Assembly: GCF_039994875.1 (NCBI RefSeq) | Contig: NZ_CP121196.1 | Span: forward strand, 1,364,001 to 1,428,000 | Origin: Telmatobacter sp. DSM 110680 | GTDB taxonomy: Bacteria > Acidobacteriota > Terriglobia > Terriglobales > Acidobacteriaceae | Length of the DNA: 64,000 nucleotides | Reading direction: 5' to 3' | Made by a program: the position numbers and the translations under genes | Shown: piece by piece, positions 37,049-45,564 of the stretch | Numbering within the stretch: the first letter of the stretch is position 1 | Layout of the letters: each line of letters begins with the position of its first letter | The notes under the pieces: generated by a model | What the model saw: the letters and a program-made list of their open reading frames with translations, nothing else | What the model was told of the DNA's origin: nothing | The model's database searches: none

Positions 37049-37501
37049 CTATACGCCGAATTGCTGAAGATGATGGTCGATGTGTTTGTACATCCACATG
37101 GACCACTCGTCGGGGGTGAGGCGGCCGAAGAAGCTGTGAGGATGATCCGTGCACCCGGCGGGACCGGCCGCAGAGAAACGGTCGATGATTGCGCAGAGTG
37201 CGTCGCGCTCGCGGTCAAAGTCGCGATCATCGGTGACGGCAAGCCCGGGGACCGTGGGCGAGTTGCGCCGCATCGGTTCGCTCTCCTTGAATGCCATCGG
37301 CTTGATCACGCGCCCAATGATGCGGCCAATCATCATGCGTGGCGGACGCCGCTCGCCCAGAGCAAGCTCCATGCCCATCGCGCAATGCGCCATGGTCTGC
37401 GCGGGAGTCATCTTGCCCCAGAGGCGTGGGCTGTCGGCGCGCAGATGCGCGAGGCGGTTCTTCACTTCCTGCACGGTAGCCGGTTGAAACAGGTTCTTCA
37501 T
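37049..37501 (-). CDS. DUF1569 (DinB-like) protein
   Basis: A 150-residue cytoplasmic protein: KNLFQPATVQEVKNRLAHL, LWGKMTPAQTMAHCAMGMEL, and the C-terminal HPHSFFGRLTPDEWSMWMYK followed by HIDHHLQQFG. This is the DUF1569 pattern, a DinB-like four-helix bundle with conserved His residues that likely bind metal. ATG 37501 gives the standard N-terminus. Function is unknown. Confidence 0.88.
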   Translation of the reverse strand: MKNLFQPATVQEVKNRLAHLRADSPRLWGKMTPAQTMAHCAMGMELALGERRPPRMMIGRIIGRVIKPMAFKESEPMRRNSPTVPGLAVTDDRDFDRERDALCAIIDRFSAAGPAGCTDHPHSFFGRLTPDEWSMWMYKHIDHHLQQFGV

Positions 37502-37914
37502 GGTGGGGACACGTCTCTCGGGCGACACAGAAGGCGATGATATCAGCGCCTAAAACCCGCCTGCCATGACGGATTAAGACGAGGGACGAATGGCTCATGT
37601 TTCGAGGATAGCGATTGCGCAGAAATAGCCTGCAAAGGCCGGGGAAGTTTTTTGCGAATGGCCTCAGGGGCTTACGGGAAATCTGCGCGTTGAGGCATTG
37701 ACGGTTCCAGACGGCGCTGGTTTTGGGGCATTCCGGGTCATGCATTGGGGCGAAGGCTTGAAAAGCAGATTCTTCACTCCCCACCCCCGAACCTGCCCCA
37801 AAGAGCTGACGGCTCTTCGGGGCCCCTGAAACGTTCGGGCCCCCGTTCGTTCAGAATGACACCCGCAGGGTTTCTGCGGCAGTGAAATTCAATGGGAATT
37901 CCAAGGAACCCGCC
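37502..37914. repeat. Repeat-rich spacer
   Basis: No gene is supported. Around 37755-37870 the sequence GCAGATTCTTCACTCC, a hairpin AAGAGCTGACGGCTCTT, GGGGCCCC and CGTTCAGAATGACA occur in order. The same order (GCGGATCCTTCACTCC, a TTCGCTATGCGAA hairpin, GGGGCCCC, CGTTCAGGATGACA) recurs at 41808-41940, so both are copies of one dispersed intergenic repeat family. Confidence 0.65.
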
Positions 37915-38391
37915 TTACTGTTTGTCGTAGACCAGGGTGACGTCCATGGGCTTTCCATCGGCGTCGGTGCCCTTGGCTTTCATCGTCATGGTCATGCCAT
38001 CGGCGGAGATCACGAGTTTGCCGCTCGCGTGGTATTTGTTGGCGCTGTTCTTTGTCTCATAGGTGAAGGTGTTGGCGTTGACCTGTTTGAGGGAAACGGT
38101 GTCGTAGGGTGCTCCCTGACCAGAGAGTGAAGCGGGAGAGCCATCGAATTTGGCGGTGTAGGTGGTGTTGATCGCGGAGCCGTCGGAACGTTCGCCGGTG
38201 GTGGTCACCTTGACGCCATTGTCGGCGGCTTCGCGCACCGCCGTAATGCTCTTCACGGGAAGAGGGCCCGGAGAGTATTTGCTCTTTTCCGGATTGAGTT
38301 TCCAGGTTCCCAGAGAGTGATCGGCGGCGAAGGCGGCCGACGTGGAGGCGATGACCAGGGTTGCGAGAGCAAACGTGAGCAGTCTTTTCAT
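37915..38391 (-). CDS. Secreted protein of unknown function
   Basis: A 158-residue exported protein (signal LLTFALATLVIASTSAAFA) with a beta-rich mature part: LGTWKLNPEKSKYSPGPLP, then VSLKQVNANTFTYETK and TMTMKAKGTDADGKPM. The start of the mature region looks like small secreted lipocalin-like proteins common in Acidobacteriota. GAGAACTCCC precedes the ATG. Role unknown. Confidence 0.75.
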   Translation of the reverse strand: MKRLLTFALATLVIASTSAAFAADHSLGTWKLNPEKSKYSPGPLPVKSITAVREAADNGVKVTTTGERSDGSAINTTYTAKFDGSPASLSGQGAPYDTVSLKQVNANTFTYETKNSANKYHASGKLVISADGMTMTMKAKGTDADGKPMDVTLVYDKQ

Positions 38392-38655
38392 GGGAGTTCT
38401 CCTTTTTCCTTGAGGTCGCTATGTGATGCAGTACGCCGTAAACGAAAGGTGTATGACCCAGGAGTGGGGCGTTTCAGAAGCGCGGTGGGGGGAGAAGGCC
38501 GATCCGAAATGCGGACACAATGTTATGCGCGGTTGTGGCTGCCGAGTCAAGCAGTGATTTCGGAATGCAGTCGGGGAGGAGACGGGAAGCGCGAGGGTTC
38601 GTGCGGTTTCGGACGGCGGTCCCACCCTTAACGATGAGATGTCTCGGCCATCGGT

Positions 38656-39198
38656 CTACTTTGAACTGGGTGCCCCAGGTCTCGATTCTGAGACCTGGGA
38701 TTTCGGGAGTTGGTTTCCGCGCTTCGCGGCAGTCCAAAACGATTCAATCTCGACCACCCCGGCCGAACCCGTCATGTAGTGGCGAAAACTGGACCATTCC
38801 CAGTCGTTGGGCTTCGTAACCAGGCCCCGTTTCACGGGATTGCGATGCATGTATTTCAGTTTTTCCGTTGTCTTCTCTGGGTTCCAGACGTTGAAGTCGT
38901 AATAGCGTGCTTGCCAGAACGGCCGTTCCTTCCGCCTTTTCGTTACCGATAATTTGAGAGCCTGCATGACGCGATCGAGTGTGCCGCCTTTCGGTTCGTT
39001 CACGAGCAGATGAACATGCTCCGGCATCACCACGTACCCGAGCACCACGAAGCGGTATCGCTGCCTGATTCGTTCGAGTGCTGATTCAAAGAGGCGCCGG
39101 CTTGTTGCACTGTTGAGGTACGGTCTGCGGCGATAGCAACTGAAGGTGATGAAGTGGAAGTTTCCGGTCTGCTGATACCGATGGAGCCCTCTGGTCAT
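38656..39198 (-). CDS. REP-associated tyrosine transposase (RAYT)
   Basis: Y1-type HUH nuclease of 180 residues related to IS200/IS605 TnpA, thought to move or process REP palindromes. Motifs are NFHFITFSCYRRRPYL, the HUH motif MPEHVHLLV, and KYMHRNPVKRGLV with WEWSSFRHY; FWQARYYDFNVWN is also typical. The palindrome at 38674 is read through by the C-terminus (SQVSESRPGAP), and another pair lies upstream at 39291, so the gene is bracketed by its likely substrates in inverted orientation. Confidence 0.93.
   Translation of the reverse strand: MTRGLHRYQQTGNFHFITFSCYRRRPYLNSATSRRLFESALERIRQRYRFVVLGYVVMPEHVHLLVNEPKGGTLDRVMQALKLSVTKRRKERPFWQARYYDFNVWNPEKTTEKLKYMHRNPVKRGLVTKPNDWEWSSFRHYMTGSAGVVEIESFWTAAKRGNQLPKSQVSESRPGAPSSK
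38674..38699. repeat. REP palindrome, right copy
   Basis: Perfect 10-bp arms CCCAGGTCTC / GAGACCTGGG with a GATTCT loop, preceded by GGGTGC. It lies inside the 3' end of the RAYT gene. It is inverted relative to the copy at 39291, which is followed by GCACCC. Confidence 0.9.
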
Positions 39199-39290
39199 CG
39201 TGTGGAGAGTACTTGGAGAAGTGGATGGAGTCGGTGGCGGGGCTCACATCGTTCGTTCCGACTTAGCGAGTGGGAAACTGGAACATCCCT

Positions 39291-39347
39291 CCCAGGTCTC
39301 AAAGGCGAGACCTGGGGCACCCATATTTGTGGTGATCGAGACCTGGG
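39291..39347. repeat. REP palindrome plus half-copy, left side of RAYT
   Basis: A perfect 10-bp palindrome CCCAGGTCTC / GAGACCTGGG (39291-39316, loop AAAGGC, followed by GCACCC) and a second half-element GAGACCTGGG at 39338-39347. Paired REPs of this type form BIME-like units beside RAYT genes. Confidence 0.9.
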
Positions 39348-39361
39348 CCACCCGCCCCTCT

Positions 39362-40561
39362 CTAGCTCCCAAATTGGAGCTTCCCGGAAATCTCGATCCT
39401 ATATGGATCAACATTGATGTACTTCTTCTTTCTCCGGCCGGAAAAATCGACCGTCAGCGTCTTGTCCTCCAATGAAAGATGAAGACGTTCAATGGTTTCG
39501 ACAGCAGCGCTCAATTTGAGATTTGTGACAGCGGAAATCCACCCGAACTCCAAGAACTTATCCGGCGAGGTCTCAAGTTCCTTGTAAAGAATGGGAAATA
39601 TCGATTGTTTTATCTTGGCTAGGGAGCGAAGGCCGAGCAGAGAATTCTCCATGATCGCGTTGTTAAACGTCGCGACAGGCTCGACGTTGCCTAGCTCTGG
39701 TGCCGGAAACTCATCTAGCAGGAGACGACGCGCACGCCTCGCAGCAAACTCATCAGCCGAGATTGTGCCAACTCCATGCTCGAAGGAGTCGGCGAAGTCG
39801 GTTTGTCGAGGCTCGATCAACAAGATCCAAGTTGATTTTCGACCGGAGCTAGATCGCTTCGCCGATTTGAGGGTGCCAATTGCAACATCGAAGCCATAAC
39901 CAACTACGACTTGCCCTGTGTAAGTGCGAAGCTGACTAATTGCCGCCTCATCCGAGCTATCCTCAGCCGCAAAATGCAGCTCAATCTCTTCAGACCAATT
40001 CGCCTGGATAACATTCGGATACAACGTCCAGTCGAGATTGGCCGGATTGATGAGTGCTCTCGGAGAAAAGTCGCAGGAATAGGTGGAGGTCGCAGATCCT
40101 AAGGATGCGGTCTTGATGGAGAGAGAATCTGAGTTAATTTCCTGCAGACGCAGCTTCTGAGTTATTGCCGAGCATATTCCTTCCGGTCCCTCAGCCTGAT
40201 AGCTCAAGTATCCAGTGGTCGCGAGGATACCTGGGATTTCTGTCTGATCGAACCTCACAGGAAGGATGTAGGCTTGTCCCTTTTCTTCAAAGGCGCGGGC
40301 CTGAGCGCTCCTCAACTCATGATTCGTCCAAGTTTTTCTAACGTAGTCGGCTGAGACGAAAACGATGCAATATCGAGCCTTGTTTTTGTAAACGTCCGAC
40401 AAATGCTGGTACAGGTCTCTTCCCCAGAGCGTCGCTTTTTCGTATTCGTCATAGAAGACCCTGACACCGGAATAACGGAGGCAATTAGCAACGCTCTCAA
40501 CGTCATTCCGCTGCTCACCTGCGAACGAAAGCGCGACATCAAATTCGAAATGTTGCTCCAT
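39362..40561 (-). CDS. TIR-domain protein with unknown C-terminal domain
   Basis: A 399-residue protein. Residues 5-135 form a TIR domain: FDVALSFAGEQRNDVESVAN, then GVRVFYDEYEKATLWGRDL and YCIVFVSADYVRKTWTNHEL. Glu82 in NHEL is the position of the catalytic glutamate in TIR NADases. Residues about 150-399 match no family I know; conserved-looking patches are GQVVVGYGFDVAIGTLKSAK and STWILLIEPRQTDF. There is no signal peptide, so it acts in the cytoplasm. It may cleave NAD+ or produce a signal in an anti-phage response, but no partner effector gene is adjacent. It lies beside a RAYT element. Confidence 0.85.
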   Translation of the reverse strand: MEQHFEFDVALSFAGEQRNDVESVANCLRYSGVRVFYDEYEKATLWGRDLYQHLSDVYKNKARYCIVFVSADYVRKTWTNHELRSAQARAFEEKGQAYILPVRFDQTEIPGILATTGYLSYQAEGPEGICSAITQKLRLQEINSDSLSIKTASLGSATSTYSCDFSPRALINPANLDWTLYPNVIQANWSEEIELHFAAEDSSDEAAISQLRTYTGQVVVGYGFDVAIGTLKSAKRSSSGRKSTWILLIEPRQTDFADSFEHGVGTISADEFAARRARRLLLDEFPAPELGNVEPVATFNNAIMENSLLGLRSLAKIKQSIFPILYKELETSPDKFLEFGWISAVTNLKLSAAVETIERLHLSLEDKTLTVDFSGRRKKKYINVDPYRIEISGKLQFGS

Positions 40562-40703
40562 TCGTCTATTGCCCTCAGATTGACTGCGATCTAGGTCAAT
40601 CCAGAGGCCCCGACGCAGTTGCTTTTGGTGCGAAATGCAATGCTACACCGGCACGGATCCTTGTGTATGGAGCATGCACGTCCCGTATGTTTCAATAGTA
40701 AGG

Positions 40704-41729
40704 ATGGGTATTCCCCGGAGATCTACAGCTAGGGGCGGGTTTATTGCGGCTCGGCGCAAGGCGCGGGAGTACGCGATGGTTGCGCGGGCGCTGGCGTCTA
40801 CGGCGCATCCTGTTCTGGCGCAGATAGTTCCGGCGCGGTTCTGCAATCTTTCCTGCTCCTACTGCAACGAATACGACAAGGTTTCTGAGCCTGTGCCGCT
40901 GGACGAGATGCTGCGGCGGATCGACCACCTGGGGCGGCTGGGCACGGCCATGATCGGGATCTCGGGCGGCGAGCCGCTGACCCACCCGCAGCTCGACGAC
41001 ATCATCCGGCGCATGCGGAAGACAGGCGCCATTGCGGGGATGATCACGAATGGCTACCTGCTGAATGTTGAGCGGATAGAGCGGCTGAATGCTGCGGGCC
41101 TGGACCACATGCAGATCAGCATCGATAACCTTGAGCCGGATGAGATTTCGAAGAAGAGCCTGAAGGTTCTGGACAAGAAGCTGCAGATGCTGGCCGATCA
41201 TGCGGAGTTCCACGTGAACATCAATTCCGTGGTGGGCGGCGGGTTTCGCGATCCCAATGATGCGCTGGTGATTGGCAGGCGGGCGCTGGAGCTGGGGTTC
41301 GAGTCGACGATCGGAATTATCCATGATGGCGACGGGCAGTTGAAACCGCTGAAGCCGGAAGAGGCGCGGGTCTACTTCGAGATGACGAACCGGAAGAAGA
41401 CGAATTACGCGCAGTTCGACATGTTTCAGGAAGCGATTGTGAAAGGCGAGTCGAACGACTGGCGGTGCCGCGCGGGTTCGCGCTACCTGTATATCTGCGA
41501 GGACGGGCTGGTGCATTATTGCTCGCAGCAGCGCGGGTATCCGGGTGTGCCGCTGGCGCAGTACACGTCTGAGGATGTGAAGCGGGAGTTTTTGACGGCG
41601 AAGAGCTGCGCTCCGAATTGCACGATTGGGTGCGTGCACCGCATCAGCCATATCGATCACTGGCGCGCTCCGCAGACGAAGACGGTTTCGCCTGGGTCGC
41701 AGGGGGAGCTGGTGAAGATTCAGTTGTAG
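40704..41729 (+). CDS. Radical SAM protein with SPASM-like C-terminal cysteines
   Basis: Iron-sulfur enzyme using S-adenosylmethionine radicals. The CxxxCxxC cluster site is CNLSCSYC in PARFCNLSCSYCNEYDK, followed by GISGGEPLTHPQLDD and a TNGYLLN strand. A C-terminal set of cysteines (CRAGSRYLYICEDGLVHYCS, then KSCAPNCTIGC) suggests auxiliary clusters as in SPASM/twitch enzymes. Substrate unknown and no small peptide precursor gene is visible beside it. The start is uncertain among ATGs 40635, 40674 and 40704. It is divergent from the TIR gene. Confidence 0.85.
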   Translation: MGIPRRSTARGGFIAARRKAREYAMVARALASTAHPVLAQIVPARFCNLSCSYCNEYDKVSEPVPLDEMLRRIDHLGRLGTAMIGISGGEPLTHPQLDDIIRRMRKTGAIAGMITNGYLLNVERIERLNAAGLDHMQISIDNLEPDEISKKSLKVLDKKLQMLADHAEFHVNINSVVGGGFRDPNDALVIGRRALELGFESTIGIIHDGDGQLKPLKPEEARVYFEMTNRKKTNYAQFDMFQEAIVKGESNDWRCRAGSRYLYICEDGLVHYCSQQRGYPGVPLAQYTSEDVKREFLTAKSCAPNCTIGCVHRISHIDHWRAPQTKTVSPGSQGELVKIQL

Positions 41730-41757
41730 TGGTCAGTGAACAGTGATCAGTGGTCAG
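41729..41757. repeat. Dispersed CTGACCA repeat, reverse orientation
   Basis: Sequence GTGGTCAGTGAACAGTGATCAGTGGTCAG directly after the radical SAM stop is the reverse complement of the TGACCACTG family seen at 11605, 17599 and 19231. Confidence 0.7.
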
Positions 41758-41807
41758 AAAGAACGGGGCTTTGGCCTCCGTTTTCTTTTGTGGCGTGGCG
41801 GAGGTTT

Positions 41808-41940
41808 CGGAGAAGCGGATCCTTCACTCCGCTTACCCCACATTCGCTATGCGAACGCGGGGCCCCAAACCGCTCCGTTCAGGATGACACAGCTGATTTC
41901 TTGATTACGCGTCGAGCTGCTCCGTTCAGGATGACATGCG
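41808..41940. repeat. Dispersed intergenic repeat, second copy
   Basis: Carries GCGGATCCTTCACTCC, a TTCGCTATGCGAA hairpin, GGGGCCCC and two CGTTCAGGATGACA ends in the same order as the spacer at 37755-37870. It runs up to the stop of the SRPBCC gene. Confidence 0.6.
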
Positions 41941-42396
41941 GAGTTTATTGGTTTTTTGAAGCTGCTGCGGGATCGGCGCTTCGCATTTTTGGCGGAGGCC
42001 GTTGGCTTCACGGGCGAGGTAGTCCCAGTTGAGGTCGCGGAAGATGCGCGCCATTACGGTGCCAAGAGCGCCGATGTAGTTGAGGCGGAGGGAGACGCGG
42101 CTGTGAGCGCCGATGGCTTCCACCTGGTGGCGGGCGACAACTTTCATGCCGAAGGTGTGAGTGGTCCAGGCAAAGATGCGGCGCTTCTGGTCGAGAGACG
42201 TGACCTGCCAGACGGCGGGGAAGAGCCTTGGCTGCCAGATACGGGTGCGGGAGCCGAGGGTGAGTGGACCGATGTCCATGCGCTGCACGCGGGTGACGGC
42301 GGTGTTCCAATCCGGCCAGTGCTCCACGTCGAGCAGCACGGCCCACACGCGTGGCGGCGAAAGGTTGATTTCAACGGCCTGGCGAAAGTCTGACAT
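41926..42396 (-). CDS. SRPBCC-family protein
   Basis: A 156-residue START-like ligand-binding protein: FRQAVEINLSPPRVWAVLLD, then WPDWNTAVTRVQRM and SRVSLRLNYIGALG. The cavity fold suggests binding of a small hydrophobic molecule. No signal peptide. It is just downstream of the DsbA-like gene (28 bases) and may be co-transcribed. Ligand unknown. Confidence 0.88.
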   Translation of the reverse strand: MSDFRQAVEINLSPPRVWAVLLDVEHWPDWNTAVTRVQRMDIGPLTLGSRTRIWQPRLFPAVWQVTSLDQKRRIFAWTTHTFGMKVVARHQVEAIGAHSRVSLRLNYIGALGTVMARIFRDLNWDYLAREANGLRQKCEAPIPQQLQKTNKLRMSS

Positions 42397-42424
42397 GGGG
42401 AGGGGACCCCGAACTGCGGCAAAG

Positions 42425-43132
42425 CTATTTGTGTGCTGTCTTCACTGATGTTGATTTTGCAGAAGCTGAACGGGTGTCGGCCATCGCCTGGTCGATGAGC
42501 TGGAAGAGCTTGGTGCGATCGACGACTTCGACAAAGGGTGCGCCCTTGCTGTCGGCAGTGGTGATCCAGATCGTCGGCGTGTGCTCAATGCCGATTCGCT
42601 GGCCCAGTGCGTAGTCTGCCTTGACCTCGGCAGCGAACTTGCCCTGCGGATCGATAGCGAAAGGGAGAGCGATGTTGTGGTTCTTCGCGTAGTTCTCAGT
42701 GAACTGACGGAGCACGTCGAGGTTCGAGATCGAAGGCTGATTGGCGAAGACCTGGTCGCGATAATCGTCGCCGACCTTCTTGCCTTTAGTGTCGAACCAG
42801 CGAGCGTTGACGGCGGCCTGGAAGCTCCACGCATGGAAAGGTAGCGGGAAGTCGTGGCGGACCCAGGGGATGTTGTATTTGGCCGCAGCTTCGCGCAGGA
42901 CGGGATTGGCGTTGGCGCAGTCGGGGCACTCCATGTCTTCAAATTCGACGATGGCCACGCGGGAGCCGGCGGGCGGCTTGAGAGCAGCGGGGTCATGCAC
43001 CGTGGTGGTGGGCGGCGGTCCGGAAAACTGAGCGCGTGCGGTTGGCGCTGCCATGATGAGGGCGGCTGCAAGGCTCATCAAGAGCGCAGCGTGCGGGGAA
43101 CGACGAAGGGCGTGGGCAAGGCGATTGGGCAT
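42425..43132 (-). CDS. Secreted DsbA-family thiol-disulfide protein
   Basis: Exported thioredoxin-fold protein of about 235 residues. The signal is LLMSLAAALIMAAPTARAQ; the active site is CPDC in VEFEDMECPDCANANPVL, and the cis-Pro region is GIEHTPTIWITT. The helical insertion is of DsbA/DsbG type. It forms or isomerises disulfides in periplasmic proteins. ATG 43132 gives the signal peptide; the open frame back to 43216 is unlikely. Ends with a lysine-serine-rich tail (SASAKSTSVKTAHK). Confidence 0.88.
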   Translation of the reverse strand: MPNRLAHALRRSPHAALLMSLAAALIMAAPTARAQFSGPPPTTTVHDPAALKPPAGSRVAIVEFEDMECPDCANANPVLREAAAKYNIPWVRHDFPLPFHAWSFQAAVNARWFDTKGKKVGDDYRDQVFANQPSISNLDVLRQFTENYAKNHNIALPFAIDPQGKFAAEVKADYALGQRIGIEHTPTIWITTADSKGAPFVEVVDRTKLFQLIDQAMADTRSASAKSTSVKTAHK

Positions 43133-43262
43133 GGTTTCTTGGACGACTCCCTTGTGTCTATTGTAACGGCAGGAAAGCAGGAAAGTTGCGCGCAGAATTC
43201 GCTTGGAAGGGGGCATCGCGACGCACGTGGCTGGAATCGCTCCAGTTGCGAATCAAGGGTGC

Positions 43263-43403
43263 TTAGCGAAGGTCGCCTGAGTTTCGGGAGGGGCCGGGGT
43301 CTTGATCGGCGCGGCGTTTGGCCATCCACTGGCGCCATTTGTAGTCAGCCACGAAGGACAGGGCAAAGACGATCAGGACGACGATGGCGAGGAGAAATTT
43401 CAT
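43263..43403 (-). CDS. Small single-helix membrane protein
   Basis: A 46-residue protein: helix KFLLAIVVLIVFALSFVADY followed by the basic tail KWRQWMAKRRADQDPGPSR. The membrane anchor and positive tail are convincing, though no ribosome site is obvious before ATG 43403. Function unknown; it lies between the DsbA-like and another membrane protein gene on the same strand. Confidence 0.6.
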   Translation of the reverse strand: MKFLLAIVVLIVFALSFVADYKWRQWMAKRRADQDPGPSRNSGDLR

Positions 43404-43451
43404 AGGTACAGGGAACAGGGAGTAGAAGGCTGCTTTGAACGAACAAGTGCC

Positions 43452-43784
43452 TTAACGGGAGGATAGCTTGCGAAGGCGTCGAATTGCGAATCCTGTTGTC
43501 CATAGGATGGCGGCGAAGAGGAGTGCGGTGTCGACGTAGCCGACGATCCAGAACATTGCGGAGTTGGCGGCTGCGTGAGAGCGGAGAAACGTGCTGTCGT
43601 TGCTGGCCACAACGCCGGGGGCGTGGATCAAATACCACTCGGCGGCGAGCGCGGACGATTGACTGGAACTCGATAATCCGTCCGACGCGGCTGGATAGCC
43701 CACCACCCAGAAATTGACGATCTCAATCGGGAGTGCCAGAAGCGATGCGATCTTGAGGATGGGGCGCTTTTGGAATGGCCTCAT
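43452..43784 (-). CDS. Small membrane protein with two helices
   Basis: A 110-residue protein with hydrophobic segments ILKIASLLALPIEIVNFWVV and AMFWIVGYVDTALLFAAILW, ending in a basic tail. No family is recognised. It starts a same-strand run with the small membrane and DsbA-like genes. Confidence 0.65.
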   Translation of the reverse strand: MRPFQKRPILKIASLLALPIEIVNFWVVGYPAASDGLSSSSQSSALAAEWYLIHAPGVVASNDSTFLRSHAAANSAMFWIVGYVDTALLFAAILWTTGFAIRRLRKLSSR

Positions 43785-43868
43785 TTAGTCAGAATAGAAG
43801 AAACGCCGCCGGGTTTTGGCCGCGACGGCGGTTCGATTTTTCGCAGTGCCCAGTTCAGAGCGTGATAA

Positions 43869-44909
43869 CTAGCGGCCGACCACGATGATCTCGAAGCTGC
43901 CGGGGATCATCGGCGGACGGGGATGCTGGTTTTCTGCGGTTGCTGCCGGGCGCGGGCCGAAGTCGGCGGTCACCAGATACACGCGATCAGTGGACGCATC
44001 ATAGGCCATGGTGCGGGCGCCTTTCTTGGTGGGCAGGGACTGGATGGTCTTGTAGGTGGATGCGTCGACAACGGAGAGCACGCCGTCTCCAGAGGATGCG
44101 AAGGCCAGCTTGTGTTTGGCATCCCAACCAGCGGCATCGGGACCGTCGCCGATGGCCGGCGTGGCGAGAATCTTGCCGCTGCCGGCATCGATCACGCTCA
44201 TCTTGTTGCCGTCGCAAACAGGGAAGAGGCGATTTCCGGCGATGTCCATGGCAAGGCCGGAGGGCGATTCGCAGCCTGCTGGCCACGTGGCAGTGACCTT
44301 GTGCGCGCGGGCATCGATCTTCAATACTTCGCTCTTGTCTTCAATGTTGTTGTAGACGTTGCCCTGGCCATCGGCCACGCCGAACTCGGGCTTGCCGGGC
44401 ACGTCGATGGTGGCGATGACTTTGCGCGAGGCGGCGTCGATGACGGAGATGTTCTTGCTGCGGCCGTTGAAGGCCCATACGGTTTTTGTCGCAGGTTCGA
44501 AGATGATAGCGTCGGGATTTGTGCCGGCGGGAACGGTAGCGACAGTGGAGAGATTGGAGCGATCGAAGACTACGACCGCGTTGCCGCCACCGTCCGAAAT
44601 GTATCCGACTTTGCCGTCGGGGTCGAGGGCTAAGCCGTGGGTTCCGTGAAGTCCGCTGATGGTGCCGATCAGTTTGCCGCTGGTGGTGTCGACGGCGTCG
44701 ACATGGTCGCCGCGGGTGATGTAGACGCGATGGGCAGCGGAGTCGACCAAGAGGTAATCCCACCCGCCGGTGTCAGCCAACTTCCAGTGGTCAAGGACTT
44801 TATAGGGTCCCTCTGCATGCGAGACGAGGGTGGCTGCGAAAAGAGTGCACAGCAGAGGAGCGGCAAAAAGAGTGCGCGCAAAGGTTGGGAGACAGCGTCG
44901 AGTTTGCAT
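43869..44909 (-). CDS. Secreted YncE-like beta-propeller protein
   Basis: Exported seven-bladed propeller of about 346 residues. The signal is TLFAAPLLCTLFAATLVSHA; repeats include YISDGGGNAVVVFDRSNLST, NISVIDAASRKVIATIDVPG and KMSVIDAGSGKILATPAIGD, each about 40 residues and of YVTN type. ATG 44909 has GGAG 6 bases upstream; the ATG at 44969 is not used. Role unknown, possibly adhesive or a ligand-binding scaffold. Confidence 0.88.
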   Translation of the reverse strand: MQTRRCLPTFARTLFAAPLLCTLFAATLVSHAEGPYKVLDHWKLADTGGWDYLLVDSAAHRVYITRGDHVDAVDTTSGKLIGTISGLHGTHGLALDPDGKVGYISDGGGNAVVVFDRSNLSTVATVPAGTNPDAIIFEPATKTVWAFNGRSKNISVIDAASRKVIATIDVPGKPEFGVADGQGNVYNNIEDKSEVLKIDARAHKVTATWPAGCESPSGLAMDIAGNRLFPVCDGNKMSVIDAGSGKILATPAIGDGPDAAGWDAKHKLAFASSGDGVLSVVDASTYKTIQSLPTKKGARTMAYDASTDRVYLVTADFGPRPAATAENQHPRPPMIPGSFEIIVVGR

Positions 44910-45213
44910 GTTCGGCTCCGTGGGCTCGGCAGATCGCGAAAAATGTCTACAGTCCGCCGGCGCAAGCATTGTTCCACGGCGGCATTAAGGGACGCTGAAG
45001 GAAGCGCGGAGATGGCTCTTCTTCTCACCGCAGCGCCGGTCCCCATTCCATTTCTGTCTTTTCGAGGACGGTATGCCGGTGTGCCGAATCATCGGACATT
45101 TTCCGAGTAGGGCCAGTGTCACCTCCCACTCGTCCCCAATCCGTCCCGGCCTTTCGGAGGCGAAGATTCAGCATAGGGAAGAGTTGCCCACGATACAGAA
45201 CCCTTCCTGAAAG
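44910..45213. other. Spacer with no recognised gene
   Basis: About 300 bases with no supported gene, presumably holding the promoter of the propeller gene and the 3' flank of the next minus-strand gene. Confidence 0.4.
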
Positions 45214-45564
45214 TCAGGGGTACAACTTTAGGAAATCCTCAATCTCAGAAGAGATGCGACCCGTCTGATCGTCACCGAGGTTCTCATCAGCCGCATTCGG
45301 GATCCTCGACAGAATTGCTGACATCGCCATCTTCATCTGCTCATATTCCCGCAGCGCCTCGACGTGATTCCGAAAGAATCGCGTATGAACCATCCAGCCG
45401 TAGATTCCGCATGTGATGGCGAAGGGCGCAATCTGAGTGTCGCGTTCGAGAGTGATGCGCGCGCCGCGCGAGTGTTCCTCATCCTTGATGGTTGTTCCGC
45501 CTTCGGACCCTTTCCGTCCGACAGCAGAACCGCCGTCAATCTCGATCCATTTGCTTTCGTCCAT
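45214..45564 (-). CDS. Hypothetical protein
   Basis: A 116-residue cytoplasmic protein with the strand-rich segment GARITLERDTQIAPFAITCG then GWMVHTRFFRNHVEALREYE and a helical C-terminus. I do not recognise a named family. Surrounding spacers on both sides are non-coding, so it appears monocistronic. Confidence 0.6.
   Translation of the reverse strand: MDESKWIEIDGGSAVGRKGSEGGTTIKDEEHSRGARITLERDTQIAPFAITCGIYGWMVHTRFFRNHVEALREYEQMKMAMSAILSRIPNAADENLGDDQTGRISSEIEDFLKLYP

Noticed and set aside
40692..41660. Minus-strand open frame of about 320 codons
   Set aside because: Antisense to the radical SAM gene; arginine/proline/histidine-rich shadow with no motif.
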